From Cinnamomum chago (taxonomy: Eukaryota > Streptophyta > Magnoliopsida > Laurales > Lauraceae), in assembly GCA_038049695.1 (NCBI GenBank), contig CP142457.1, positions 29,163,001 to 29,227,000 of the forward strand: a stretch of DNA of 64,000 nucleotides, written 5' to 3'. Positions 32,932 to 43,835 of the stretch are shown here, piece after piece (position 1 is the stretch's first letter; each line of letters starts with the position of its first letter). The notes below the pieces were generated by a model that saw only the letters and a program-made list of their open reading frames with translations, did not search any database and had not been told where the DNA came from. The position numbers and the translations under genes were made by a program.

Positions 32932-35118
32932 TTAATTGATTGTGTTTTTAAAAGCTTTCATAGCTAATTTATTCATGATCAATTGTTGTTGAATCATTTG
33001 TGTAGATGTCATAGTAAGATTATTTGAACAAATGATTTGAATCAATTCAAGTTTTCCATGCATTTCTAAGTTATACTTTTATATGGAGAACATTGTTTTG
33101 AAAAATCAACTTGTATGTGTTTCATTTAAGTTATATCTTTTAAAATACAATGTTGAAAAATTGATCTTCAAAATCATTCTTTTTATGCTCATTGTTGGAT
33201 TTTGTTTGTCAAAATGATTTGAAGATTGTTTGAATGGAAATGCTCTATAACATCATTAGTTATAATCATCTAAGCATGTTCCATGTTCTCATTTCCTTTT
33301 CTTTTGGTTTCATTATCTTAGAAATGGAGATGTATGTTGTTTGCATCCTTGCTTATTTATTTACATTCTATTTATATGCAAATGACTATTGGTTCCATGT
33401 ATGGTTGTGATCTTAGTAATATTTGTAGAAACCATACTAGAACCCAAATCCATCCTCTATGCTCTCTAGTCATTTCTTTTTGGATGGTTATGATGTTGAT
33501 TCATGTAGATTCTCTTGGAGTCATCCTTATACATGTTTCAACTTCATAGTAGTGTTCTTGATCATATGAAACTCTTTGAAATCTATTCCTCATATTTCTA
33601 TATGTTTGATGGATATCTTAGATGTTGAATTAATATGATTTTGACACTTTGGAAATTGCATGCATTACCAAGTTATATCCTTTTGCATTGCAATTTATCT
33701 TGTTCATCACTATGCTCAATAGTCATATCTTTAAAAGTGATGAATATCTATTTATGATGCTTGATGGAATTTTGAGTTTGTCACATCCTTGCATTTAATC
33801 ATGTTGTCATATTCAATTGGTTTCATTTGGTATAATTTTCCATTGATTTCATATCCAATTGATATCTTATCTTGTGTATGTGATAGACCTTGTGTACATT
33901 GGATTGATCTTGATAGTTATATGTTTACATTCCATGTCACATTCCATTAGCATCATAATGTTCATGATTGCCACCTCTCTTGCTCATATAGGTATATCTC
34001 ATGACCACCATGTTTATGTGTTCATAATAGTGGTTGGTTATTAGTTGAGGTTGGCTTCATGCTTGAATTTCATTTCACTCATTCTTGCACATTAATAGTC
34101 ATATTTATTGTTTGAATGAAATGATTTCAAAACTTACATAGCATTTGATTTTCATAGTTACATTGATTGATGCTATGTTTAGTAAACCTCATTTCATCAT
34201 GGATAGCTCTAATTTGGATTTTTCCTAATAGTTATATTTTTAAATCCATTTTAGAGTGATTGTGTTTAATAGACTTATCCTTAAATCTCAATTGGTATTC
34301 TTTGTTTTTCCAATTGATATCCATGATTGCTTTTCCCATTGACCTTGCTTTCTTTTGGTAATTTGATCATATTGAGCTTTATAGTTAAATGAATCTAATC
34401 CTTTCCTTGAAGTTGACCCTCATTTGGTTAAACCATCTTCTTCTTGCACCTAATAGTTAAATCTTTGTCAAAAGTTTGACAAAAGGAGAGAATGGATTGA
34501 GGGGGAGTGTAAACCTTCATAGGAAGTATTAGTTTTGATCAAATTGACCCTTGGATTGCCTTTGAGCCCTTAGAGACTACTACCATACATGATCACCTGT
34601 TATGATTATCATTTTCGATTTCATTTGTTAACAGGTGCTACTAAAGGTATTTTCCTTATTTCATGTGTGTAGGTATTTTTTTGCAATTTAATGGCAAAGG
34701 GGGAGAGAGAGTTCAAGTACTCAAAGATCTCCTACTCTTCAAAGGAGGAGAGAGCTTTCAAGTTCTCTAAAGGTGAAGAGAATGTCCAAGCTTCCTAAGG
34801 AGAGTTGTGTATGATCTTCTACAAGGGGAGAGAATGCATACCTTGCCAAAGGGAGAGAGAGGCATGGTCAAAGGGGGAGAGCAAATAGAAGAAAGAAAGC
34901 TTGGAGCTAAAGAATATGCTTGGCCAAAGAAAGAAAGAAGAAAGAAAGCTTCAAGAATGATCAAGCACCAATCATCATGAAGAATGAAGAAAAGAGCCCA
35001 AGCTAAGAGGAGGAGCATCCAAGAAGATTTCAAGACTTGTCCAGCTGAGGGGGAGCTGAAGACTTAGTGTGTAATTTCTGTGGTGAGTGTGTTGCCATCA
35101 AATTGCAAAGGGGGAGAT
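32880..35118 (+). other. 3' internal spacer of the outer gag-only element
   Basis: Aligns by eye along its length with 27504-29733 but with scattered substitutions and small indels. It ends in the polypurine tract CAAAGGGGGAGAT (35106-35118) beside the outer 3' LTR. Non-coding. Purine-rich repeats at 34690-35118 mirror those at 29306-29733. Confidence 0.8.
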
Positions 35119-36897
35119 TGTTAGGAATTTTGTAGATTGCAATTTGATGGATGCATTATCATTCAAGCATCATTTGATTCACACACATATGCATTGATTT
35201 AGATAAACTTGAAATCTTGTTTTATTCATGCATTGCTTTTAAGAGTTGTAAAAGATTTGATTTATGCATGATTTGCTTTTAAAACTTGGATGCATTTGAT
35301 TTGAAAAGAGTTTTAGAAAATCAAGCTAGCCTATGTGTTTTAAATCTTTCAAAATGTTTTAGGCTTTTTATGGTCCATGTTTTAAAACCCTTAGAATGAT
35401 TTAAAACATGTTTTTAAGCTTGATTAATTGGCCCAAAAAGTTCCACAAAGAATATCTTTGAAATTGCAAAAGTTGGGATTTGGGATCCCAGCAGTGTGGC
35501 CGGTCGACCAGCCCAGGGGTCCCGGTCGACCGGGAACACTGCAGGCAGAAAGTGGGCTGGCGCACCAACGGTCAGAAATTTGACCGTTGTGTGATCCCGG
35601 TCGACCGAGACCTGTTTGCAGGTGGACCGAGGACTAATCGTTGGGCACTTTTTGCTATAAAAATGAGTTCTTTCCTTTGTCAAATGGTTGGAGATTTTGA
35701 AGACTCTTTTGAGGAGCTTTGAGATAAGACAAAAGGGATGAACTAAGAGAGACCAAAGAGTCATTTGGTGAGCTAAAGCTTGGATTAATGAAGTTAAATC
35801 TCTAAGTAAGCTCTACCTCTCTTAATCATAGTTTACATGCTTTGTTTAAGTTATTGGTAAATGTTTTTGAGCATGATAACTATGATGTGATGAATCCATT
35901 CTTCTATAAATCTTTGATCTAATTAAGATTGGATTCTTCACTTTGTTTTCATCCAAGTAGTTTTTAAACTTTCTTAATCATGCTTAGTCTAAATCTTTGA
36001 TTTCTTTTATATAGCATGACTCTTTTTCTTGGTTGAAACATTACTTGTTGTTTTCATTCATTTAAACATTAGTAAAATTATTTTGATTTTGAAAACAACA
36101 TTGCACATGCATCACATGTTCTAAGTTAGTCATTTTCATACAACTTGTGAGTCTTTGATTTTCATGTCATTAACAAGTTGATTTTCATACATGTGATTTG
36201 CATTAGACTTCAATCAAATCTTTCATGAGCTTTAAACTTTGAAATTCTTTAAGCATATATTTGATTGAGCTTTCTTTTTAAACTTGATTGAAGTTATCAC
36301 ACACACACATCATGAGCATACACATTTGCATTCATTTACTGTTTGTGTGAGTTTGTTATTCACTTTCATATCCGCCTATTTTAGAGGCAAATACATTGTG
36401 CTTAATTTGTATCTCTTAGAGTGATCTTTTGTGAAGACACTTTCTTAGAGAAATATTTATTTGTAAAGGTTATTGCTTAGCCTAAGAAAAGCATTGTGTA
36501 AAGGTTATTGCTTAGCCTAAGAAAAGCATCTTGTAAAGGTTATTGCTTAGCCTATAAAAGCACATTGAGAGGTTGTTGTTTAGCCTAGAAAAACAACATT
36601 GTAAGGGTTATTGCTTAGCCTAGTAAAAAGCATAAATAGTGGAAATCCGGTGGGGTGATTAGATCACAAGCCGGTAGTGGACGTAGGCATTGAGGCCGAA
36701 CCACTATAAACCTTGGTGTTGTGGTGCTTGCTTTTGTGGTGATTGTTTATATTAGCTTCCGCATATTGTTTGATTAATCATCACATGTGACTAGTTTTTG
36801 TTAAGAAGTTAAAATTGATTTAAATTGGTCACAATTGTAGCTCACCCTATTCACCCCCCCCCCCCCCCCCTCTAGGGTTAGGATCCAAGGACTTTCA
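35119..36897 (+). repeat. 3' LTR of the outer gag-only element
   Basis: TGTTAGGAATTTTG...GGACTTTCA, 1779 bp, partner of 21005-22762. The MSA-type site is mutated here (CCCAACGATTA on the minus strand, about 35635-35645); TATAAAAA from 35656; hairpin 36675-36706; C-run ~36854-36870. Next to it stands the TSD TCAGG. Confidence 0.92.
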
Positions 36898-36902
36898 TCA
36901 GG

Positions 36903-37436
36903 TAGAGATCTAAGAATTTTGCTACAAATTTTGCCTTCAGGAATTTGTTCACCAAGTGACCACATCTCATTTACAATTACCATGAGCTTAGTTCGAAACT
37001 CATCGAACATTTCATCTTCCCTCATTCTTAAAGATTCAAATTGGGAAGTCAACATTTGAAGCTTGGCTCTTTTAACAATGAATGTTCCTTCGTAATTTGT
37101 TTCCAGAAGATCCCAAGTTTGTTTAGTTGTAGTACATGTCATAATCTTTTTGTACTCTTCAGCATTCATGGCACAAGTTATGGCATTCAATGCCTTGGCA
37201 TTATTGTCTCTTAGTGCCTTATGGTCATATGCCCATTTGGCCTTTGGAAGAGGCTGGAAAGTGTCATATGTGTCTTTGAAAGTAGGAGGAGTCCATCCAT
37301 CCTCTACAGCATTCCATACATCTCCACTAAGAGATTTGATGAAAACAGTCATTCGGGCTTTCCAAAAGGCATAGTTTGTACCATCAAACAATGGAGGTCT
37401 GTTAATAGCACTACCTTCTGGATTAGACATTGGCAC
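36903..37436 (-). pseudogene. copia gag N-terminus (SIRE-like element)
   Basis: Begins MPMSNPEGSAINRPPLFDGT at 37436, followed by NYAFWKARMTVFIKSLSG and the UBN2-type gag core (KTWDLL-like TKQTWDLLETNYEGT, MLTSQFESLRMREDEMFDEF). It is interrupted after ILRSLPD by the gag-only compound element; the continuation is at 20999. The start codon lies about 55 bases inside the primer-binding site, as usual. Confidence 0.92.
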
Positions 37437-37490
37437 TAGTAAAAAGAAGTAGATCTACTCCGAGTTGTTAAACCTTTAAAGAGTAACCTG

Positions 37491-37502
37491 GCTCTGATAC
37501 CA
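37491..37502 (-). promoter_or_regulatory. Primer-binding site of the SIRE-like element
   Basis: Minus strand TGGTATCAGAGC, two bases after the 5' LTR end. It matches initiator methionine tRNA and is the same primer as in the gag-only family. Confidence 0.92.
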
Positions 37503-37504
37503 AA

Positions 37505-38973
37505 TGAAAGTGCAACTAGGTTCAATGAATAAGTCCTAGAGGGGGGGGGGTGAATAGGACAAAAGGAATTCTAATGCCAATCTTAAACTTATTAGCCCAA
37601 TTTTTAATCTCAACTTGGAATAATAATCACACATAACAAAATAACTTCTTTGAATTATAAGTTCAATGTGTGTGTGCTTAAATAATCAGAGAAACTCTAA
37701 GATAATAAGTACAAGAGATAAAAATGACACAAGAGATTTATAGTGGTTCAGTCACACAGACCTACATCCACTCTCAAGGGTCACACAGTCCCTTGGTTCC
37801 ACTATAAAGAATCAAACTACACAAGTACTGATTTTAACTCAATTTTGTTACTGAGGTTCGATCACACAGATCTAATCCCCACACACAATTTTTAGAGTGG
37901 TTGACACACACAGATTCAATCCACTGTCACAAAGATATAAATTTGAATGGAGGGCGAACACTTGCCTTTGATGAAGATCGAAAGTGTTCGAAGAAGCTTT
38001 TGACCGTGATCGAAGCTTTTTACCTCTTACAGCTAGCTTGGTGTTGATGGTGAAACTCCTTTGAGATGCATAACCAAGTTGCAAAGGTTTGATTTCTAGG
38101 GCAGAAATGAGAGATACCTTTAAGGATTAGGATACCCTAAAGCACACTCCTTAGAGTTAAGTAAGGCCTTGGATTTGCCAAGATAGGATCTAAATGTGTT
38201 TGGAAGAAGCTTTGAGAGCTTGAGAAAGGTTTACAAGAATTTAGAACAAAGGCTCTTCAAAATTGGACTCCTATTTGTTGAAAAACGAGCTTCAGGTATT
38301 TACAGAAAAAATCCAATGGATAGTTCCAATGGTCACTTAAGACATGGTAGGGTGCACCTGGCAGGAACACTATTCCTACGTTTGAAATTTGATAAAAACC
38401 CTGACATAAGCAATGTTTTGGTGAGGCCTTATATGAATCATGAGTATGAATATGAGGAAACTTTTGTAGGAAAAATTATTAACGAAATCAAAAGCACACC
38501 GGTTTTGACAACTTTACATTTCTTTATTAATTTATAAAATATTGTTTATTGCTAAGTTTCTATACAAACTCATGTTTACTTAGCCTCAATGTGACCTGGT
38601 GTTATGATCATGTTGGATGCCTTAGGACAGGTGGACTTAGGGGGTGAACTGCTAACCGCATGAGGTCGGCTGGCTGAAATCTGGGGTCATTTTTTAGTTT
38701 TAAACAAGCTCAAAAATATCATTAAAACCTTTCAAAATAACAATTTATCCTAGGGTTTTTAGGGTCACTTAGGGGCATGGTTTCGATTCAATTACCTGAT
38801 CTTGGTTGGCACAGCTTTGATGTTGATCTTTGACGAATCCTGGCCTTTCCAAAAAGCTTTGACAGTCCTCTTGAATTGAATCTTCTTTGAAATACTTAAG
38901 AGACAATGTCTTCGGAACTCTTTGCAACGGAATTGACAATAAAAATAGTGCACATGAAAATGTGGCACTAACA
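37505..38973 (-). repeat. 5' LTR of the SIRE-like element
   Basis: 1469 bp, TGTTAGTGCC...GCACTTTCA on the minus strand. It ends in the same CTATTCACCCCCC-CTCTAGG wording as the gag-only LTRs, which supports common descent. A variant of the leader hairpin is at 37741-37772. The antisense 113-codon frame (38196-38537) is not treated as a gene. Confidence 0.93.
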
Positions 38974-38978
38974 GTCTT

Positions 38979-40020
38979 CGTGTCCGAGAGACGCTGCGAG
39001 TCACCGGTCGTCTGACATGAAGTTTGGTTGCTGACTTCTGGAGTCTTCTGGTTTTTCCAGCCATATGGACAATAACAACTTGGTCGGGTCTTTCTTTTTT
39101 GATCCATTTTTTAGAGACCTGAAGTGTGGTATGTTGGGTCCTCTACTTCTCTAGTTTCTTTTGTTGATATGCCGTGCGGTGACGTATTCGACAAGCAATC
39201 TGAGCTTCAATGAGCTCTGGCTGAACTCTAGCAATGAAGGATGTAGTCCCTCATGCGCAACAGCCGAGCCTGTCTTCTTTGAAGCTAGGCATGGACAGGA
39301 TCCGGACGTGGTCCTTTACCTATGAGGCTTTGGATTTTGCTAGTTCAGCCCCTGTTGAGATGAAGGGTCAAACTGCAAAAGTGAAGGCCTTGGCAGGTTC
39401 TCACAGAGGCCTTGTGATGCATGATCTGATTTTTGGTTTGTAGGAGCAAGCCGACTCGTGCTTGGTTGATTTGTTTGTTTTGCGGAGGGTAGCCCTCTCC
39501 TATTTCATGTAAGAGAGAGGGAATAACTGTTTCTCCTTAAAAGAGGTCAGGTATACTGGCTTTGCAGATGCTTGGGACCTCCTTTGTTTTGGTGAAGGTC
39601 TTGGGGACCAAGTCTTTGGGTAGACCTGGTTCTTTGCAAGTTGAGGCTTTATGGGGTTGCCACGAGCTTTAGGCTTTTTGATGGCTGCCCTTGGTGTCGG
39701 AGCAGCGACATGTCCAGAGGGAATTTTCTGCCTCTTGGCAGATACAGTTTCTTTTGCGGGGAGTGGGAATGGTCCTAGTGACCATAAGACAATGGTTTGG
39801 GGAGTAGAGGTCGACCCAGTGTTCTGAGAGTTGTCGAGGGAGATGACGCTTCAGCAGTTGGCAGGGCGCTTGGGAGTGCGCTTGTTTTGCTTCTCTTGAA
39901 GCATAAACTGATACTTGTTCTTGTATAAGATGATATAACGTTGGAGATACAAATGTGTCATTCGCGAATACAGTAGACCCGAAAGGGTGTACTAGCACCG
40001 CTAAGCACAAATGTTGCAAA
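38979..40020 (-). pseudogene. gypsy gag N-terminus and degenerate upstream ORF
   Basis: gag N-terminal frame MAGKTRRLQKSATKLHVRR from 39064, broken at 38979 by the copia insertion and resuming at 12475. To its right (39110-40020) the minus strand has basic, proline/lysine-rich frames (for example KRTPKRPAN, KETVSAKRQKIPSGHV) with stops. Ogre-type elements carry an extra ORF upstream of gag; this could be its remains, but nothing conserved is visible. Confidence 0.5.
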
Positions 40021-40079
40021 TCGCATCCTTGGAATGGACAGGAGATGGGATTTTGTTTTGAAAGGTCAAAATTGGATTC

Positions 40080-40840
40080 ATAAAAGAGAGCAAATGGTAT
40101 TCCAATCCGAATGCAAGCTACAAGTGATTCCGCGAGCTTTCATCCGAAAGGGAATGAACCAAGATTTCTCAAATCTGAATTAGTAATGAAAGAAGTTTTT
40201 TTTTTTTTTTTTGGTTTGAAGAGGTTTTTTTTTTTTTAGAAATTTTTTTTTAAAGAGTACACATAGGTTTCCAATTCAGTCTTATGAAACCTCAGTAGAT
40301 AAATCAGCCCCCAGATAAGGGTAGGATTACTTAATAAACCCTTTTGGAGGACCCTTGCCTCGAACAATCTAGCTATCTCTACACTCAGGATAAGGCCTTT
40401 CTTAGATCCACTTTGGTCAAAGAACGCAATTGGTGTAACCTTAGTGGCCTTTTTTTTTTTTTTGAGAACTTTTCTTGGAAGATCTCTAATGGACCAATCA
40501 AAGAGAGCAAATGGCCCCTCCCAATCCAAACGCTGGCTACAAACAATTTCAACGAGCCATTCTCCGAAAAGGAAGAAACCAAAGTTTCTCTAATTTGAAT
40601 CCAAAAGAGAGAATTTTGATTTTTTTTTTTTTTTTTTGAAGAGTTTGAAGTTTGACTCTTTTTTTTTAAAATCCCTATAGGACTTGGACTCATCAAAGAA
40701 AAAAATGACCCATTCTCCGATACGAACAATAGCTACAAACATTTCTGTGAGCTATCAAGTTCGGAGAGGAAAGGATCAAAGTTTCTCAAAATTGAATCCA
40801 AGAAAGAGAAATCAGATTTTTTTTGTGAAATGAGAAAGAG
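40080..40840 (-). repeat. gypsy leader repeats with poly-A/T runs
   Basis: Three diverged units of about 150 bp (40080-40230, 40495-40640, 40693-40840), each with an AGCTACAA or GGCTACAA word, a CGAAAxGGAA word and a poly-T run. They lie between the LTR and gag, in the untranslated leader. No function seen. Confidence 0.7.
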
Positions 40841-40978
40841 TTGAAATAAATTCAAAGATAGAAATTTCCAAAAAATCCCATCTCATGTTTTATTTTTTTT
40901 TAAATACAAGATCCACCATAGGCCACAAACTAGAAAGGAGCTTACGACTCAAAGCATCACGTTCTCAAATGAACGAGT

Positions 40979-40997
40979 CCCACCGGGTGTGCCAACT
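40979..40997 (-). promoter_or_regulatory. Candidate gypsy primer-binding site
   Basis: Minus strand reads AGTTGGCACACCCGGTGGG right after the LTR end. The position and TGGC start suit a tRNA primer site, but I cannot name the tRNA. Confidence 0.45.
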
Positions 40998-43695
40998 TGA
41001 TGGACCCGGCCTTTTTTTCCTCTCTCTCTCTCTTCCATCCCGGTGCTACCCGAAGGCCGGCGGAGGGGAAAAAAATAGCAAGCATTAACATTTTTGTACG
41101 GGTATGCCAAATTTTCTATTCTACTTGGAATTTAGAAATAATGATCCAGAGATCCACCTTCACAAGTAGAAAAGGAAATAAACTTTTTTCCTAAATTTCC
41201 ATTGCACATATACTTAAGAAAAGATATAAGGTTTTTGGATGCCTTAAGTGGCGATTTTCTTTGTTTTCCGTGAAAAGCGGTTTTACCGTAAAAGGCGATA
41301 TTCGCCGTGAAAGGCGATGTACAAACCTCATCAATAATGAAAGACAAGAATTGTGATTTTTTGTGTCTTTTTAAAAAAATACAATAAAAAAAGTAAGAAA
41401 ATGAATTCTGACTTCTCAGGAAATTGAGGAGACTCGATCAGATTGACGGTCGCAAGTCATGTATGGAATTTGCCATCGTCTTTCAGATGAGAACGTATGA
41501 TGCTTTGATTATTTTGGCTTGGCTTGGACTTCAGATTTTTAGAGGATAAGGACCAAGGGGAGGTCCTATATCCAATAAAAAACCGAGTAGGCGTGCTGAA
41601 AAGCTGCGTCTAGGCCATGTTGGATAGAAAAAGGGGGCCTTGGGGGGGTGGCCCCCCAAGGGACTTCAATCACCTTGTGGTGTTTGTTACAGCAGAGTTT
41701 CTTCAAAGTAGCAAAGCTTCTTTGTGCAGATTCTGGACTCTGGATCTCTGTGTGTGTATGTATGGATCCTCTTCTGTTCTTCTTGGAATGACCTACTTTT
41801 ATAGGCTTTTGGTTGCCATTAGGTGGGTTTATGAGCATTGATGGCATTGATGCTCTATGATGGAAGGAGTTACAAGTTTTTATTTCATGATTTTGTAACT
41901 CCTTTTTCTTGGCTTTTGATTGGCCGATGGAGAATGATGGGCATTTAATCACCTTTAAACTCCATGATGAGAGGAGTTTCATGATTTATTGTCATGATTG
42001 CTTGGACTTGTAACTCCTTTTTGTTCGCATCTAATTGGGCCGTCCAAAATAATGACTTAATTATTGTATTAACTTGTCATAAAACAGGTCATTTAACTGC
42101 ATTAAGTGGTCGCCAGGGTGCTTGAAGAGTCGCGGGCCGTACCGCATCTTTTGGAATTCTTCTTGCGATGATCGCCGAGGGATCCACATGTTGTTTGATG
42201 TCGGATGGCGATGCAACTTCAGACACCGATTGTTATCAATGGGCCTGTACCATCTGTCCTATCGATTTCTCAATCGATCGGGCAGAAAGTGCGCAGTCTT
42301 GGTTGGCCAATTGGCGATTTGGGAGCGATCAATGATGATATGATGCTCTTGACGGCGAATCTGTGATGTTAACGAAGCTCAGCTGATTGCGGGCCTCAAA
42401 AATCAGATTTTTGGAAAACCACAGGGGCCAGGAATCTCGAAACACGAAAAGGGTCGAAAAATGGCCCTTTCGGAGGAAATCCGACGACCTGGATTTCTAG
42501 GGTCGGCGACCATGGGCCATGGTTGCCGCCAGTGACCATAGGGATTTTTCCCCTTTTTGGTCGCCGTTTTTCGGCCGTTTCTCGGTCTTTTCTGATTCTT
42601 TTTTCTCCTGTTTTTTTCTTGACATTTTTCCTCATTTATTGGCTTGATTTCTTGAAGAAAACCTGATGAGAAGCCATGCAAATCGGAACACAAAGTTTCT
42701 TATTTTCTGGAAAGGCCGAAGACTTTGTCGCCGATTTTTCGCCAGAAGTCAAAACTAGGTCAAATGATGTTGGAATGACCTGAAATTTGACGTGTAGCCT
42801 ATTGAGCAATAGATAAGACCAACCATAGGCCTTTATTTGATTTTTGAAGTCGTGTGGGGTCCCGTCACTAGTAGACTTGATTTTGTTGTGAGGAAGATGT
42901 CGCGCTTTTATGTGTGGTCAACCGATGTCCGATTGACCTGAAATTTGACATGGAGCCTATTAGAGTCATTTTGAGACGATCCATTAGCTCCGATTTGGAA
43001 GTCATGGTCTCGGGGAGCTCCGCCGCTGGGAGGCCTGATTTGGCTTCCGAAAGTCAAAGTCTGGTCAAATGTTGTCGAAATGACCTGAAATTTGACATAT
43101 AGCCCTTTGGAAGCCTTTTGAAATCACCCATGTGCTTTGTTTGATGAGTGATGGCCTCGGTGGTTCTCGCCGCCGAAAGGTTTGATTTTGCTACTCGAGG
43201 GTTGATAAAGGGTCAAACGTTGTCGGTTTGACTTGAAATTTGACACGGAGCCTTTTGGAAGCATTTTGAGACCATCCATAGGCTCGGATTGAAGATCAGA
43301 CGTCTTCGACACTGTCGTTGCTAGGGGCGCCTGTTTGGCTGCCGGAGGAGTGAAGTTAGGCCAAATGATGTTGGGATGGCCTGAAACTTGATGTAGAGCT
43401 TCCTAGTGGCATTTTGAGGCCAGCTGTATGCTCTATTTTGTGTGTCAGGGTCCTGGCTTCGTCGCCGCCAGGAGCTCCTGCTCAGCTACTGGAGGAGTGA
43501 AATTAGGCCAAATGATGTTGAAATGGCCCGAAACTTCAGGTGTACCCTTCTTTTGGCTGTATTGAAGAATCTTGCATTTTTTGTTTGGTTCTGATGAGAT
43601 TTGATGCTTGAAGTAGCATTGCCCGTTTGTGGTAGGATGCAGCTTCATGTAGCTTTCGATGTCGAAGAGGCAAAGTGGCATTTTTGGTGTCAACA
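40998..43695 (-). repeat. 5' LTR of the gypsy element
   Basis: Minus strand TGTTGACACC (43695) to GGTCCATCA (40998), 2698 bp. The left boundary rests on the terminal CA and the adjoining primer site, the right one on TGTTGA; the partner LTR is not in the window. It contains a six-unit ~148-bp tandem array (42740-43560) and a strong G/C hairpin (41638-41661). The outer flank starts AACAA (43696-43700). Confidence 0.7.
42740..43560. repeat. Tandem array of ~148-bp units in the gypsy LTR
   Basis: Six units marked by TGACCTGAAATTTGAC or variants starting at 42775, 42934, 43081, 43229, 43377 and 43524 (spacings 159, 147, 148, 148, 147). Units also share a GTCGCCGCC-like word. The later units are more diverged. 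Confidence 0.85.
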
Positions 43696-43835
43696 AACAA
43701 ATTGGCAATAAGTTTATAATGACATGAAAAAATGATGTAGAAGACTTACGGGATTCACTCAGGGTATTTTTTCAACATGTATTTTATGTTTACAGTTTCA
43801 TTACCGTTATTTATAAATTCTAAGATCATGTATGA

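Larger units (their letters stand above)
21005..36897 (+). mobile_element. Compound gag-only LTR element (outer copy) inserted in copia gag
   Basis: TSD TCAGG at 21000-21004 and 36898-36902; excision rejoins copia gag in frame (...ILRSLPD / DRFHPK...). Outer LTRs are 21005-22762 and 35119-36897; they share the same variant start (TGTTAGGAATTTTGTAG) and differ at about a dozen sites plus one deletion. The own internal parts are 22763-23754 (primer site and truncated gag) and 32880-35118 (3' spacer and polypurine tract). Between them lies the inner copy. No protease, integrase or RT is present in either copy, so the family is non-autonomous, of the kind described as TR-GAG. Confidence 0.85.
12481..38973 (-). 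mobile_element. SIRE-like Ty1/copia element, minus strand, with nested insertions
   Basis: Complete ends: TSD GTCTT at 12476-12480 and 38974-38978; 5' LTR 37505-38973; primer-binding site 37491-37502; gag, protease, integrase, RT, RNase H remnant; polypurine tract 15674-15686; 3' LTR 12481-15673. Domain order (integrase before RT) makes it Ty1/copia. SIRE affinity is inferred from the ~1.5-kb LTR, the gag motif DKTGLGY and the long pol-LTR spacer. By eye the LTR pair differs at about 30 sites plus a 14-bp deletion, roughly 2%. gag is split by 21005-36897, and pol has frameshifts and an RT/RNase H deletion. Confidence 0.9.
605..43695 (-). mobile_element. Decayed Ty3/gypsy element (Tat/Ogre-like), base layer of the nest
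   Basis: Minus-strand element with 5' LTR at 40998-43695, then (moving left) a leader, gag, protease, reverse transcriptase and RNase H; the rest is lost or beyond 604. Taking out the later insertions (1560-5465, ~10760-12365, 12481-38973) leaves about 11 kb, normal for this group. Tat/Ogre affinity is inferred from the long LTR, the gag motif YCPYHQMVSHP, the DQGSAVN protease motif and the long acidic linkers between domains. Every coding region has stops or frameshifts, so it is not autonomous. The 3' LTR is not in the window. Confidence 0.7.
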
